64,000 nt of DNA, taken from the NCBI RefSeq assembly GCF_029168945.1, contig NC_083601.1:30369660-30433659 (forward strand), read 5' to 3'. Below are positions 33,401 to 45,360 of this stretch, piece after piece. The notes beneath the pieces were generated by a model. That model saw nothing but the letters and a program-made list of their open reading frames with translations, had not been told where the DNA came from and made no database searches. The translations under genes were made by a program, and so were the position numbers. Origin of the DNA: Cannabis sativa. Its lineage: Eukaryota; Streptophyta; Magnoliopsida; Rosales; Cannabaceae. The number at the start of each line of letters is the position of its first letter. Within the stretch, counting starts at the first letter, position 1.

Positions 33401-35521
33401 ACTACAATGTCTATTTTATTAAACTCTTAAGTTATGTGATTGAAACAAATGCAAGTATAAATCCATTTTCAAAGGGATCAAAAAAAAAAAAAAAAGAATT
33501 TATTTTTAAATGTATCAGTAGTTGTTTATAAATTCATCTAGCCTAAAGGCAGCTTGTTTTTTCTTGAAAATGATTGTCATTGTGTGGTCTCTTACAATTT
33601 CTTTCGTCTTGGATCCGAGTTTTACTCGGTTCTTTGCTTATCAGATAATTATGTATGTGGAGAGATGATATATTTGGCTCACAACTATTAATTCTAAGTC
33701 TAGGTGGGTTCAGATTCAGTTCAGGGGGCTGGTGCTCCAACCATGTTTCAGGCCATTAGACGCATAAGTAGTGGTCTAACAGATTCATATGCTAGTGAAG
33801 GTGCTTTTGAGCGCACAATTCGCCAATCATTTCTTGGTATGATATATATTTTCTTCAAAACAAAATGTCTTTTATCATTTTAACCGAAACAGAACACCCA
33901 CCAATATATGGAACTGACTCAAAGTTAAGGCATTTCAACTGCAAGTGTTAATGGCCAATCTAGAGGAAGTTTTCACAATATGTGTCTTGTTTACAGTTTT
34001 GCTGATGTAGTTTCTATTCTGGAGTTTATGTTGCTAATAAAGTTTCTAAACTCAATATTCTGGTGCTTTTTAATAGTTTCTGCAGATATGGCTCATGGAG
34101 TTCACCCTAATTTTATGGATAAGCATGAAGAACACCACCGACCAATGATGCAAAAGGGACTTGTTATCAAGCACAATGCTAACCAGCGGTATGCTACTAG
34201 TGGAATCACATCATTCCTCTTTAAAGAAGTTGGGAAGATTCATAACCTTCCATTTCAGGTAGTATTCATTTGCTGTCATGGTTTGATTAACCTATTCAAT
34301 CATTTCATCCTGTTCTTAATGAGTCAGTAAGCATCCAATCACTTGAAACTTACTCAGTGTATCTGAATAACTAATTTTTTCATTCTTACGTTTACTCAAG
34401 ATTTTTGTGAAAACAAGCAAAATGATATTCCCTCTTTCAACCAAAAGAAGGTTATATAACATGAAATTCATTATTTTTGTGAACTAATGCTATCAGTAAT
34501 TCCAATGAAATGAAGTGATAATATTTACTTTTTGTCATTAGCTCTAGAAATAGAACCCTTGTTCATTAATCTTAATTATAATTGTTGGTCCAAGGAAAAA
34601 AAATCAAATTAAATAATTTTTGGTCCAAGACTCATTAACTCCTGCGGCTTAAGTCTCAAAACCCCACCTAAAAAATGAATTAAATCAGGAATCAGAAGTT
34701 AGGTACTTATTCTCAAGTTTATTCATCTTCAACCTTTCAAGTGAGGGATGTAAATTATAATCATACCCCTGATGTTCTATAGTGTAGTCATTCTTGCCTC
34801 CAGATTTAGTTTGAAGCACCGGGGATGAGATAGGGTATATATGGTAAACAGTTGACACTTATAGTGCGGAATTCTCTAGAATACTTGCTCATTTTTGTCG
34901 ACACACATCAGGTTTCACTTCAGACAATAAGTATTAATTTGAGCTATATTTTTGCTTTTGAGTAGGAATTTGTGGTGAGAAATGATATGGGATGTGGATC
35001 AACAATAGGTCCTATCCTTGCTTCTGGTGTTGGCATCCGTACTGTTGACTGTGGAATAGCCCAACTTTCAATGCACAGGTATCTATGACTATCCTTCCTA
35101 ATTTCAGTGAAGATTCTCACCGTACCCTTTAAAAAGATGCAAACATTTAGTCTGTTGTTAATCTTCATTTAATTTAAATTTCTCTCTTCTTTAAAAAAAG
35201 AAAAGAAAAAAGCTCATTCAAGGTTAAACAAACTTTCTTAGCATAATTGTGAGACTATCAAATTTGTGGGTATAGCCTTTGTGAAGTAAAGATGAAAGAC
35301 TCTGTCACTTAGCTCATTGAACAGAGATAGAAGAAAAGAATGATATATGTTCTCTTGGATCTTGGTACTAAAATCATTAATGTCTTATTTATATTGCCCT
35401 TTTTACCTGCAGTGTGAGAGAAATATGTGGAAAGGAAGATATTGATATTGCTTACCAGCATTTCAAGGCATTCTACAAAAGCTTCTCAAGTATTGATATG
35501 AAGCTAAATGCAGACTGGTAA
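30444..35521 (+). CDS. Aspartyl aminopeptidase (M18 family), with N-terminal extension
   Basis: Ten frame-consistent exons: 30444-30641, 30741-30825, 31018-31153, 31484-31756, 32301-32442, 33044-33283, 33704-33836, 34077-34258, 34966-35078, 35413-35521; about 536 residues. M18 enzymes are dizinc, dodecameric exopeptidases that remove N-terminal Asp or Glu. Expected metal and catalytic residues are all visible: His in AAHTDSP (about 153), Asp in [10 protein letters not shown] (about 320), Glu-Glu in FDNEEVGSDS (about 357-358), Asp in [11 protein letters not shown] (about 406) and His in LSMHSVREICG (about 500). The first 60-70 residues (seven consecutive His, then Arg/Ser-rich) precede the conserved core and may target plastid or mitochondrion. 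That is inference; a cytosolic paralogue exists in Arabidopsis. It diverges from BASS4 across a short promoter. Confidence 0.94.
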
Positions 35522-36091
35522 AGTTCTCTTCAACCTTTGTGTTATCACGATATTTTCATCTTGAAAGATAGAGCAGAGGGGTTTTGTAAGTTTCAGGTCT
35601 GGCCTTCTCTTGAGATGGGTTAAATCATTGCATTATTTTGGGTGTCCTTTTTCAATACTTCATTTTAGTTCGTCTTTTTTTAGAGCTAAATGACGAAGCT
35701 ATCCATTGATATGAGAGTATTATTCATAGATACTCTTCCTATATATATATCCACTTATATATCAACAGTTTTATTATGAATTTTGAAGATGGACTTCTAT
35801 TTAATGGAGATCCAAAAGTCAGTAATTATGCTAATAGCCCCTAAAGTATGGGCATGATTAAGAGAGCTTTTATTCATAATTTTTCACCAAACAATTTGAT
35901 AGTTTAGGACATTATTATTTTATCCATAATCTCATTTTTCTTTTGCTTCTCTCTTTTTGGGACTGGACATGTATGGTTGACTAGGTAACAAGAATTCTAG
36001 TTGAAGCAAAGATACAATCATTCTTTGTTTGAAGATTGTTCTCACTCAAGGAATATAGGTTTCAAAAAGGTAAAATGACTTTTTTGAATGA
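35522..36091. other. Convergent intergenic region between aminopeptidase and ZPR
   Basis: The 3' UTRs of the plus-strand aminopeptidase and the minus-strand ZPR gene face each other here. No other feature is seen. Confidence 0.6.
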
Positions 36092-36313
36092 TCAAGATTT
36101 GCTGAATTTGATTGAACCCGAGGAGGAAGTGGAGTTATCATCACTTTCACTGTTAGAATTCTGACTGGAGTTTGCTCTAGACAGTTTCCGTTTCAGCTCG
36201 GTCAGTAAAGCTTGATTCTCCTTACTGAGTCTTTGAGCTTTCTTCCTCAACAATTCATTTTGCTGGATTATGTAACAATTCTGCAAATACAGCTCCGAGT
36301 TCACTTTATCCAT
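36092..36313 (-). CDS. ZPR3: LITTLE ZIPPER (ZPR3/ZPR4-type) microprotein
   Basis: A single 73-codon exon. The protein opens MDKVNSELYLQNCYIIQQNE, then LLRKKAQRLSKENQALL and a Ser/Asn-rich acidic tail. Leucines and similar residues at heptad spacing make one leucine zipper, and the YLQNCYI...NE.LRKKA...ENQALL pattern is the hallmark of the ZPR family. In Arabidopsis these microproteins pair with class III HD-ZIP transcription factors through the zipper and block DNA binding, forming a feedback loop in shoot meristem and leaf polarity control (family knowledge). The start is supported by a leader-intron acceptor 17 bases upstream. Length matches the family (about 65-80 residues). It lies tail to tail with the aminopeptidase gene. 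ZPR3 versus ZPR4 cannot be separated here. Confidence 0.9.
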   Translation of the reverse strand: MDKVNSELYLQNCYIIQQNELLRKKAQRLSKENQALLTELKRKLSRANSSQNSNSESDDNSTSSSGSIKFSKS

Positions 36314-37051
36314 TTGAGACTGCTCTGAATCTGAAATTATGAAGAAAAAAAAAAGGATAATGTTCTCAAATATAAATCATTGTTGGTAGTAAGAAACTAT
36401 TGAGTAGCATCCAATAAACACAAACAATTCAATTAACATAGTAAAATTGAGGGTTTTCATAAGGTTAGAATAAAAGTTTGAATTGAATGTGCATCAACTC
36501 TATCTCTCAAGAATTTATGGGAAGAAAGGTTAAATGTATTAGCCTCTTGGGACTAATTCAATAGGCCGGGAGTTTTCTTGTCTTTTTTTCTTTTAGCAAT
36601 GATAGCTTCATTGATAATAATATATTCTCACACTAACTAAAATTAAAATATGTAAATAACTTTGAGGAATATATTCTAACCAAGTTGTTTATCCATTCTA
36701 AGCAAATCTATTAGCAGCATGAATTAGGAATAGGCACACACTCTTGGAACTAGGTTGGGTGAGTAGAGTATGAATGGATTGAATGAACTATGAATTTCAT
36801 GTGCCCATATATGTCATCTCATAAACAATAATCTTCAATCTAGGATAGAACAAGAGGCATGGATAAAAAAGAAACCCCAAAATCATAAGAAGAGGACTTT
36901 GGTGATTGACATTCCAAGGATTGGTGTCATATGGAAAGAGTTGGGAGTAAAAAGAAAAACAAACCTTTTATCTTATATATGGAGAAACAGGCGGAGGCAA
37001 ATTCTTAGACAGAGATAGAGCTATTGTTTTGGGTTGAAGAAATTTATATAG
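36314..37051 (-). promoter_or_regulatory. ZPR leader, leader intron and TATA box
   Basis: On the minus strand a donor AAAAG|GTTTGT (36964) and acceptor ATTTCAG (ending 36331) define a 634-bp leader intron. The leader exon lies at about 36965-37025, and a TATA box (CTATATAAATTT on the minus strand, about 37040-37051) sits about 30 bp upstream of it. Confidence 0.6.
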
Positions 37052-37059
37052 GAAACAAA

Positions 37060-38340
37060 AAAGAACCCAAAACCATATGATATACTGGAATGAACAAACC
37101 CCCATTAGCAAAAGCCTCCTTGTCTGCCTTTTTCCAGTATGAAAACTAGTTCACTTTAACCGTTACTAGAGGAATAAAGGAGAGAAATATGGGTTCTACT
37201 CATTAGCATGTCTCAAGAAAAGAATATCTTTAAAGTGAAGTTGTTTCAGAGGTGCACGTAGGAGTGACTAGGCTTGATTGAGTCACAAAAAAAAATAGAG
37301 GATATAAAATTAGAGTAATAATAGATGTACACTTATTTTACACATTTAATTTGCCCATCATGATGTGACATGCATTTTAAACAACACAATGAATCTCACC
37401 TTAAAAAAATTGAGTATAAGACACTTCTAAAAACTCAAACTATACATACTTTTTACATGTGTTTAATTTTAGTCATATATAATTTTAAATAAAAATTGTA
37501 TCATCGAGATTAATTATGCATGTAAAAAGAAAAAAAAAATTGAATACATATCATATTATGGTGTGTAAATTAAGTATGTAAAATGGGCTGCATCTATGAT
37601 CTATCATTACTCATAAAACGAAGGGAAAAAAGAATTAGAAAGGAAAAAAAGAGTTAGATTGCTTTAGAACAATTAGAGAAGTAAATGTTATGTTTATCTG
37701 AAAAACAGAAAATGGATGAAAGAAGCACAGCACTCGTGTTTGTATGCTTGTTGTGACTGTTAACAACACAAAGACAGCAAAATTAGGGGAAAGTTGAGTT
37801 CATGCAATGCAAAGCATCAGTCAGCAGAACAGACCATAGTTTGGGTTTGTTTCTAAATTGGATATACTTTCATTTCGAACATATACCATGCAAACACACA
37901 CACACATAGTGAGAAAAAGTGTTTTTTAAACCGTCTGACTGATTTCGTTAGATTTAAATCAAACGTTTAAAACGGTTACCGTAAATGATTACTTTATGAA
38001 CTTGTACATACATTCTTGCACCCTTACTTTATCCAATCAGCATAATAATTGGCTTAGTTTTTTTAAGCAAGGTAAGAACAACATTGGTATCATATTGATA
38101 TTATACTCGTGCATTGCAAGCGATTTGATTGTGAAACTCGTGGGGTCCTTTCTTACAGGTTACACATTACAATACAAGGGCTGAATCTGAATGAAAATGA
38201 TAGTGTAGTAACAGATATTGCAACATAAAATAAGTCATTGAACAATGGAAGAATAGGGTTAACTATCAAAAGCTTATGGAGGAGAAAGAGGAACATAATT
38301 ACAGATTTTGGTCTAACGATTATAATGGATACCAGATTAT
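37060..38340. other. ZPR upstream intergenic region
   Basis: AT-rich with a short CA run (about 37894-37905). It is likely to include ZPR regulatory DNA, but I see no gene and no clear transposon ends. Confidence 0.5.
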
Positions 38341-38345
38341 GATAT

Positions 38346-39155
38346 GTGTTTACAAATTTTCAAAAACTCAATATAATTAAATAAGAACTAAGAAAAATGA
38401 ATCAAATATAAGAAATAGAAATGAAGATTTTTATGTGAGTATTAACAAACTCTAGTTCACAAGTCAATTGTATTGGGTTAAGAGCTCTAGCTCTTTACTA
38501 TAGTGTTTAAGTTATGAATTTCCAACCCTTAGCATGAAGGAATAATGTAGTATTTATAGGTTAGGATTCGAGTATGGTCATACCCGAGACCTGCTAGGAT
38601 TTGCGTGTAACATGGCCCACTAATAAGGTAATAGTAATTACATATAATACATTGACTTAGGACCCATGGATTGGGAGAACCTGTGGCCCGTGGGGATGTG
38701 ATCTTTTGTATAGCGGAGACCACTTGGGGTTGATAGGTGGCATGAGTGTACAGCCTCTGCATATTGTAATTGTTAGAGTAGTAGTCGTTGGACAAATAGT
38801 ATGTTCCTCATGGAGGTGTGCGCACTCTTATGGCCTGACATAAAGGACAAAGCCCTGACGATGTCGGATTTGTTGTTAGAGGATCGTCACGTCAGCCTTG
38901 GCTTTCAGGGTGTCTCTTGGAAAACCCCTCCGACAGTATCCCAATGATCAATCTAAAAGGCTTTTGTTATTTCTTCTCTTTTATACGTGATGTCTTCCTA
39001 GAACCGGAGTGGTCCAGATCATGATGTAAGCGATCTATAGGCTAGATGGACTTAAGACCCATCTTTCTATGTGGATCTAGCATGTTACTTTAGCAGGACC
39101 CATATTCGGGCTTAGGTTGATTATTTTTGACCCGGACATGCCACATCTCATTCCT
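38346..39155 (-). mobile_element. LTR-like block (probable solo LTR, ends uncertain)
   Basis: The region 38500-39150 is GC-richer than its surroundings and repetitive in style (CCCGAGACCTGC, GGACCCATGG, TTGACCCGGACATG). On the minus strand a TATA-like CTATAAATAC (about 38552-38561) lies about two thirds of the way in. Possible ends are TGATATGTG (about 38339 onward) and CATGCCACA (about 39144), but no target duplication was found. No coding sequence is visible. Confidence 0.32.
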
Positions 39156-39697
39156 CCAAAAACACAAATAATAATATGTTTAGAAGTTAAATTTTGGTGA
39201 TAAAAAAATGTATAAAGAATGTAGAAAAAAAAAAAGTAGAAGATAATAAAAAATATATATTGTATTTGATATGTATAGAAAAATTGTAAAAAAAAAACTT
39301 AATTTTATAAAAGTTTTCATAGTGAACAGACAATACAGTTTGAAAGTTTAGTATACAATTAAGATTAATTGTGGCATAACTATTAATACTTTCATTTTAC
39401 TTGCACTTAACTTTCAAAACTCAAATTTTAACGGTAAAATCTCCAAAACTAAAAAACCGTAAGTAATTTACAATTTCCATCCATTTTAGGTGTTAAGTAC
39501 CATATTACATTGTCCATCTGTACATTTACGTGGACACAGTGTTCATAAAGCACAAATTTATTGGTCCACATAATAAATTATCTAAAAAATTAATTCAAAA
39601 TTAAAAAATTTAAAATAAAAAAAATGTACATTTTTCAAAAAAAGAAAAAACTGAAAATAATTAAACTTAAAAATAAATTTAATTTGAAGGGTATAAA
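39156..39697. other. AT-rich intergenic region
   Basis: Very AT-rich, with A-runs. Nothing recognisable. Confidence 0.5.
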
Positions 39698-40180
39698 TTG
39701 AAAATGATAAAAACTTTAATTGGAAATCCTAATTCCCTTTCTCTTTCTTCCTCACTTGACACCGACCCTCTCTCTTCTCTCTATGTTTGTGCAGCAGCCA
39801 CTGGAATGACAGGACTGCCGTGCTCGGATCACCCACGCCCCGAGAGGACCACGCATCACCGTCCTCATGCCCAAATATCCCCCAGGGGCACACGGCTCAG
39901 GATCATGGGGCTAATGCCTCCAAGTGACAGTGAAGTCATTCGTGGCTTCCACTTTTTCTATGGATGGTCGGAGACACCCTTCGATGTTGGGCCAGGCTTG
40001 ACGCAACGAGGAAGAAAGAGTTCGAGAGCGAGAGAGGGATCAAAGAACACGAGTTCCTGGGGTTTCGTGGCTCGTGGAGGTCATCCATGGTTATCGTTTA
40101 GGCCTTCGTTGGAGGAGGGTGGCTCCACTGAGAAAACCAAGAAAGACGGAGAAAAAGAGAGTTTAAGCGAAATAGAATAA
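39698..40180 (+). CDS. Unrecognised 160-codon ORF in a GC-rich island
   Basis: The frame starts MKMIKTLIGNPNSLSLSSS and continues through a Pro/Arg/His-rich centre (around SDHPRPERTTHHRP) to a Lys/Glu-rich end. No domain, signal or membrane segment is seen. The DNA at 39750-40140 is markedly GC-richer than the AT-rich DNA on both sides, which is why the frame is open. It could be a real small gene, an exon captured by a transposon, or a chance ORF. The opposite strand is also partly open. I have no family to offer. Confidence 0.2.
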   Translation: MKMIKTLIGNPNSLSLSSSLDTDPLSSLYVCAAATGMTGLPCSDHPRPERTTHHRPHAQISPRGTRLRIMGLMPPSDSEVIRGFHFFYGWSETPFDVGPGLTQRGRKSSRAREGSKNTSSWGFVARGGHPWLSFRPSLEEGGSTEKTKKDGEKESLSEIE

Positions 40181-40935
40181 GAATGTAAATATTGATATGA
40201 AATAGAATAAAATTAAATTTAAAACACATAAAAAATAATAATGAAAAAATTATTAATTTTTTTTCACCTTTTTCTTTTATTTCAAAATAGATTATTCATT
40301 CCACCAAAATAATAAAAATAAAAATATTATTCTAAAAATAACATTTAATACTTTAAAATGAAATCAAACAAAAAAATAAAAAAATAACAAATGTTTCCAT
40401 TCTATTCTATTACATCACACCGAAGGCCATCTAAGTTATTAGAAGAGTTTTACCGTTAGAAGATTTTGTGCGACAAAAATCCTCCAAATAACAGCAATAA
40501 CAGGAAATGCGTTACTGTTGCATATTATTCATTTTTAAATAGTGTGCTCATATATAATACACATATCTGTATATTTAGTGCTAATAAAATTATAAAATGG
40601 CTTTTCAATAGCTTTCATTAGTTGAAAAAAAAAAAATCATCTTACTGCAACTAAATCCGTAGCTTAGGACAGCGTCAACGAACCGTTCAGAAAATTTAAC
40701 GAGTGCAAAAAAATTGGAAATAATCTGTCAAAAAATAAAAGAAATAAGAGACAAACCTCTATAAACTCAATAGTTGAGGCGAAAACAATTGGAAAGAGTG
40801 GTCTCATCTCCCACCATTCTAATGTCTTTTATCAATTATTCATCCCTATTACTAGATAGTGCCCTCATCTCCCTCCAATCTACCTAGGATAAAAGGACAC
40901 TACTTATTCTGGCTTGCTCAAGTGGAATGACTTAT
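40181..40935. other. Intergenic region with possible MITE remnant
   Basis: 40180-40435 is AT-rich with AATAGAATAA at the left and CCATTCTATTCTATTAC near the right (ending about ACCGAAGGCC, 40420-40429), in the style of Tourist-like MITEs. The left terminus could not be matched convincingly. The rest shows nothing. Confidence 0.3.
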
Positions 40936-41793
40936 GATTTACTAAACAGTTTGCCTCATTAACAGAAATACAGTACAAGTTTATAGCAAAAGCCAACATA
41001 TCTAGATCAAGAGTATAGGAAACTGGTTTAGATGTTGACCTGGATGAGGCTTAAAAATCCCAAACCTCAACTCATTTTTTAGTATTGATGCTATAGACTA
41101 TAAACGACATCAGCACAAACTAATCAGAATGAATAACTGAGACCCATTGGGAAAATTAATTTTGATCAACAAAGTTAAGAGAAAACAATTATTTTATTTC
41201 CTAAAATGGAGTATTCATTCCTGCAAATATCTAAAAGTGATATGACAAATAGTCTATCTGGGAAAGAAAAGGCCATACAACATGCATTGTGGTTTCCCTT
41301 TCTTGGTTTCAGGTTCAGCAATTAACTGCACATCCTAGCGCAACACAGCAATCAAGTGTCTTGCAAGTTGGCTGTCAAATGCTTTCGTTGAAATTCAAGA
41401 CACGCCAAGAATGTTTACCAGCACCCGCCAAAAAGAAATGGCTTGGAGCTCTGAAAGCCAAAAGGAAAATAAAACACATATGGCTTCAGAAGATTTGAAA
41501 ATAAAAAACTGCATACATACAGATAGATGTTTATAAACTATAAATAGGTTGCATACCTTCACCACAGGTAAGAGGAGCATGCTTCCCCGCGCTGGAAAAG
41601 ATTCTTCTCTTTCTTTCAGCATTATCCATGGCAAAATAAACGCCCACAAAAAATTTATCCAAAACCAGTGCACTTCTTCATCATTCTTCAAGGATGACAG
41701 AAGCTTCCTACAAAACCGAGAATGGTAGAGTGGACCAGTGCGTGTTTCCATCTCATTAACAAATCCATCCACTCCAGTCCACCTCGGTTCTCT

Positions 41794-41877
41794 ATGCCTG
41801 CACTCTGCCAGTTAAAAATGGGAAACCCTAGCAGCATGTACTTTAAGCTTAGCTCCCAGCAGGCAGAGTGCAGGCAT
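41794..41877 (-). other. Stem-loop just 3' of the stop codon, R3H copy A
   Basis: ATGCCTGCACTCTGCC and GGCAGAGTGCAGGCAT (41862-41877 and 41794-41809) are perfect 16-bp inverted repeats about 52 nt apart, beginning about 12 nt after the TGA stop (41889-41891) in the 3' UTR. The same structure, partly diverged, is in copy B. Confidence 0.6.
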
Positions 41878-41888
41878 GGCCCCTGCCC

Positions 41889-44800
41889 TCATCGGGGCCG
41901 GGCTAATCCAAAACATGCATCATATTGTTGATGCGACTACAAAAATAAACGTACAAATGATTTAAACTCTAAGACCGTACATTACTATAATAGTTCACAT
42001 GAGTTTACAAGTTAAAATATCTATCAGTTATGTCAACAAAAAAAAAAAGAAGAAGAAGATAGAATCAGTTGAAAAACATCCATATCAAAGAATACAGTTG
42101 AAAAAGCCCATTGATGACACTCAATTCATGATGAATATGGAAAGTTAACTTAATCTTATCAGTTACCATAACTATACCCTTGTTTGAGGCAATGAAAATT
42201 AATTGAAAGATAAAATAATAAACTATTTCCATATTTAAACTTATGATCATTTAGTCTTTCTAAAGACATAATTTCCATTTCCTTGCATCATCCCTTCTCC
42301 AAATTTCCCATTTCCATTTAACTGTGAGTTAATGAGTGTACTGTGAATCCGAAAGAATAAACAGAAAATTCAGTGTGGAAAGTTTCAATATTAGGTCCCT
42401 AGTTTTGTTACCAACATGACATACAATACATAGTACATACTAAACAACAATCTTTTCTTAAAAAGAAAAAAGTGAAACATTTGTATGCAGAGACCGACAA
42501 CAAAAAATCATCACAAAGTAGGTATGAGATAGTTTTAACACTCTCTTTGGACAAAGCAGCAAAGGACCAAACATGATAGATCTGTCCGTAACCTCTGAAA
42601 GCTAAAACTTTACAGCGTGTAGATTAAATATCAGGTTTATTATCCTATTCCTCTGGAGATTCTAACACACAACAAATACCGAGCTTATGTTTCCAAATAA
42701 ACAGGTTAGCCTCAGTTCTGTCTATCTGTATGCCTATAGGATGTGATCATCTCCATCAAGAAACAAAGCAATACCCGCACAGCACTATCATCCAACATCA
42801 TATGCTAGTCTTAGCAGAAAGGGAATGCAAACAAGGAGACTGCCAAAATTAACTTAAGACTCACCTTTGAACACAAACTAAGTAAAAAAATTACAATTTC
42901 TTTTCAACAAATAATTAAGATCCCTTATTATAAGCATAAACATCTCACCATAAAAGATACTGAAAAGATTCCATACCTGTGAAAAAGGTAGATGAACTTC
43001 ATGAGGATGGATAAAAGGTAATCCAGGACGCTGACAAGAAAATTGGGAAGTATGCAGATACAAGCCAGACGTGGAGTGTGCACCAACATGATTAGGATTA
43101 AATGGTGCAAACATGGTTTCAAGAAGAGCATAACCGATTCCCCCAGGCGCTGATGCAGGAGACCATGGCCCAGGTAGATGTTGAGGATGAGGATGAACCT
43201 GATGTTCAGCAGAAATCTGAGGTCCGTGAGTATTACCCAGCTGAGGGAATTCTGTGTTGTAGTTTACTGCAGGCGTGTACATAGGCTGGATGGTGTATGA
43301 TCCTCCATTAAACCCGAACCCGGGATCAAATCTTTGCATATACCTGTAAAATATTATTATATTACATTCCAGTAGGTTTAAAAACACTAACACCCACATC
43401 ATAATAAATAAACGTGCCAAAAGACTTTGGGAAATGATTAATAAGAGGTATCTCACTCTTTACTATAAACACATTCAAAGATTGGATTTTAAAAACAAAA
43501 AAACACGATAAAAATGAGAAAAACACTAATAGTACAGAAATGTGTTTTGATGCATCAATGAAAGACCTTTATTGGAAAGAAGATTGTTCATTATGATGAG
43601 TTACTGAGAAAATATGAAAGAAATGGAACTAATAGAAACAAAGCAAGTAAAGCTTAGTCTAAGACACGATTGCCTTTGAATATATTTAAGACAACAGAAA
43701 TTTGTTCCATACTAAACTAACAAATGCAACATTCTCTATCAACCTTTTGGTTGCTAACGTATCCTCGATAATAAATTCTACCAACACAAAAATATGTAGG
43801 CAGTGTATAGTAGCTTACCTGTCATAGTTCCTGTCATAGTCTGGATCCTTGCTGTCAATATCACGATCCCGAAATATAGCTACCCTATTATTTGGTTTGT
43901 ACCTAACAATTGGTTCCTTCTCTGCTCTATTTCTAACTGTTCTACCACTACTTATCGACGGATCAATCAGAACTCTACAGGGAGGTCCAGAAGTTATATC
44001 AGCAAAGCCCGGTCCAGGTTTTTCTTCAGTCTTTGAGATCCCAAAGTTACCATGTTGGGGTGTATCTTGCAGTCTTAATTCATTATCCAATCTTCCACTT
44101 GCACCACCGCTTGGATCACCACTAGAAAATATTCTAGCACGAGCCCTGTTATACTCCTCTTTCCTCTCCTCGACGCTTTTAGCACTGTTTGACTTTAACG
44201 AGTTTGAATTCCCAAAATTGCCATTCTCTGACCCCCTCTGCGGCCTCTGCTTAATTGCAACCTTGACAATGCTTGAATCTTCTGACGGTAAATTTACAGG
44301 AATGTCAGCAAGGCGAATCACAGGAGCTCCACAGTCAGTTGTTTTACGAACAATAATTCTGGAACCAGAGCCATCAGGCAAACTATTATCTAACAAAACC
44401 ATTGAATGAAGTGAATAATGTTGTGCCACACGGTGTGCAGCCAACCGCAAGTAAGAAGTAGGCAGCTGCTGAAACTCTAATTGCTGCTGAGTAGGATCAC
44501 GTATAAACTTCTCCACATCTTGCTCCATCCTTAAAACTGTTTAGAACAAATTAAATACATAATTAGAATGCTTAAAGCAAAAACAACCACAGAAATAATT
44601 ACACAAATAATAATAACAAATAACAAAATTGAACTACTGGATCAGAGAGGTGGTAGCATGCGATATCTAAAATCACTTTCATTGAATTGATCATGGTGGT
44701 GACAACAAAGCTCAAAATAGTGACTAGTGAGGATATGTAGGGTTAATCTATGCCCATGGCCATTGAAGTACCAAAATTAACAGATACAGCATAAATGTCC

Positions 44801-45233
44801 ACACAACTCAACTAATAAATTAAACGTAGTGAAGTTCGAATCTTGATTACGCCCACCGGTATACATACCTTTACAGACACATACATATCATATCACATAC
44901 ACTATATAGATATATGTATCTAGAATTGTATATATATACATATTTGCATAACTCACTTGACAGGCGCTCCCGAGGGTTTTGTAATGCTTCGCGAAGAAAT
45001 TGATCAACCTGATTGAGTACATCCTCCGAAACTTTCTCATCCGGGCAACTAGACACCGCGGAAGACGATAAACAAGAAGTAGATGAGGCATCAGTATCAT
45101 CTGCAGCCCCATGGGTGGGCCTGGACGAGTCCTTCTTGGAGGAGAGAATCAAGCGGGTCATGGACTCTTCCAAATCGGCGACCTCCCATGACTCGGGGGC
45201 TCCGTCGAGATCGTTCGCCACAGAGCCCTCCAT
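41889..45233 (-). CDS. R3H-SUZ domain nucleic-acid-binding protein, copy A
   Basis: Four exons: 44957-45233, 43819-44536, 42977-43343 and 41889-41936, about 469 residues. The R3H motif is RLAAH (Arg about 123, His about 127) in a region starting MEQDVEKFIRDP. A SUZ-type RNA-binding segment, SVEERKEEYNRARARIF, is at about 213-229. A Pro/Gly/His-rich low-complexity tail follows and the protein ends FGLARPR. Families with this R3H-SUZ order bind single-stranded nucleic acid, probably mRNA; the plant members are little characterised. The N-terminal 92 residues are acidic and Ser-rich. The last exon of 15 codons keeps the same end in both copies, which supports it. Intron 3 (41937-42976, 1,040 bp) is more than twice as long as in copy B. 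The gene appears intact and is one of a tandem pair. Confidence 0.87.
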
Positions 45234-45360
45234 TGCCCGATTAGGGGATATGTTGACGGAACAAGAATATAAATGCGTTCGCTAGGGTTCGAGGGGCAAC
45301 AGTAAACAAATCATCAAATGGAGCTTGGGTCCTCTGAAACCCTGCCGAGAATTTGGGGCC

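Larger units (their letters stand above)
40940..45360 (-). repeat. Tandem gene duplication, unit A (R3H gene)
   Basis: The unit begins around the shared phrase GTACAAGTTTATAGCAAA (about 40971) and runs past the first exon to about 45340 (AATGGAGCTTGGGT, CTGAAACCCTG). It aligns along its length, exons and flanking DNA, with unit B (45845-49800). The offset between equivalent start codons is 4,430 bp. Confidence 0.85.

Noticed and set aside
41722..41931. 69-codon plus-strand ORF at the R3H 3' end, mirrored at 46711-46926
   Set aside because: Antisense to the last exon and 3' UTR of the R3H genes.
43849..44409. 186-codon plus-strand ORF opposite R3H copy A
   Set aside because: It is the antisense shadow of R3H exon 2. 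A matching shadow exists at 48222-48782 in copy B.
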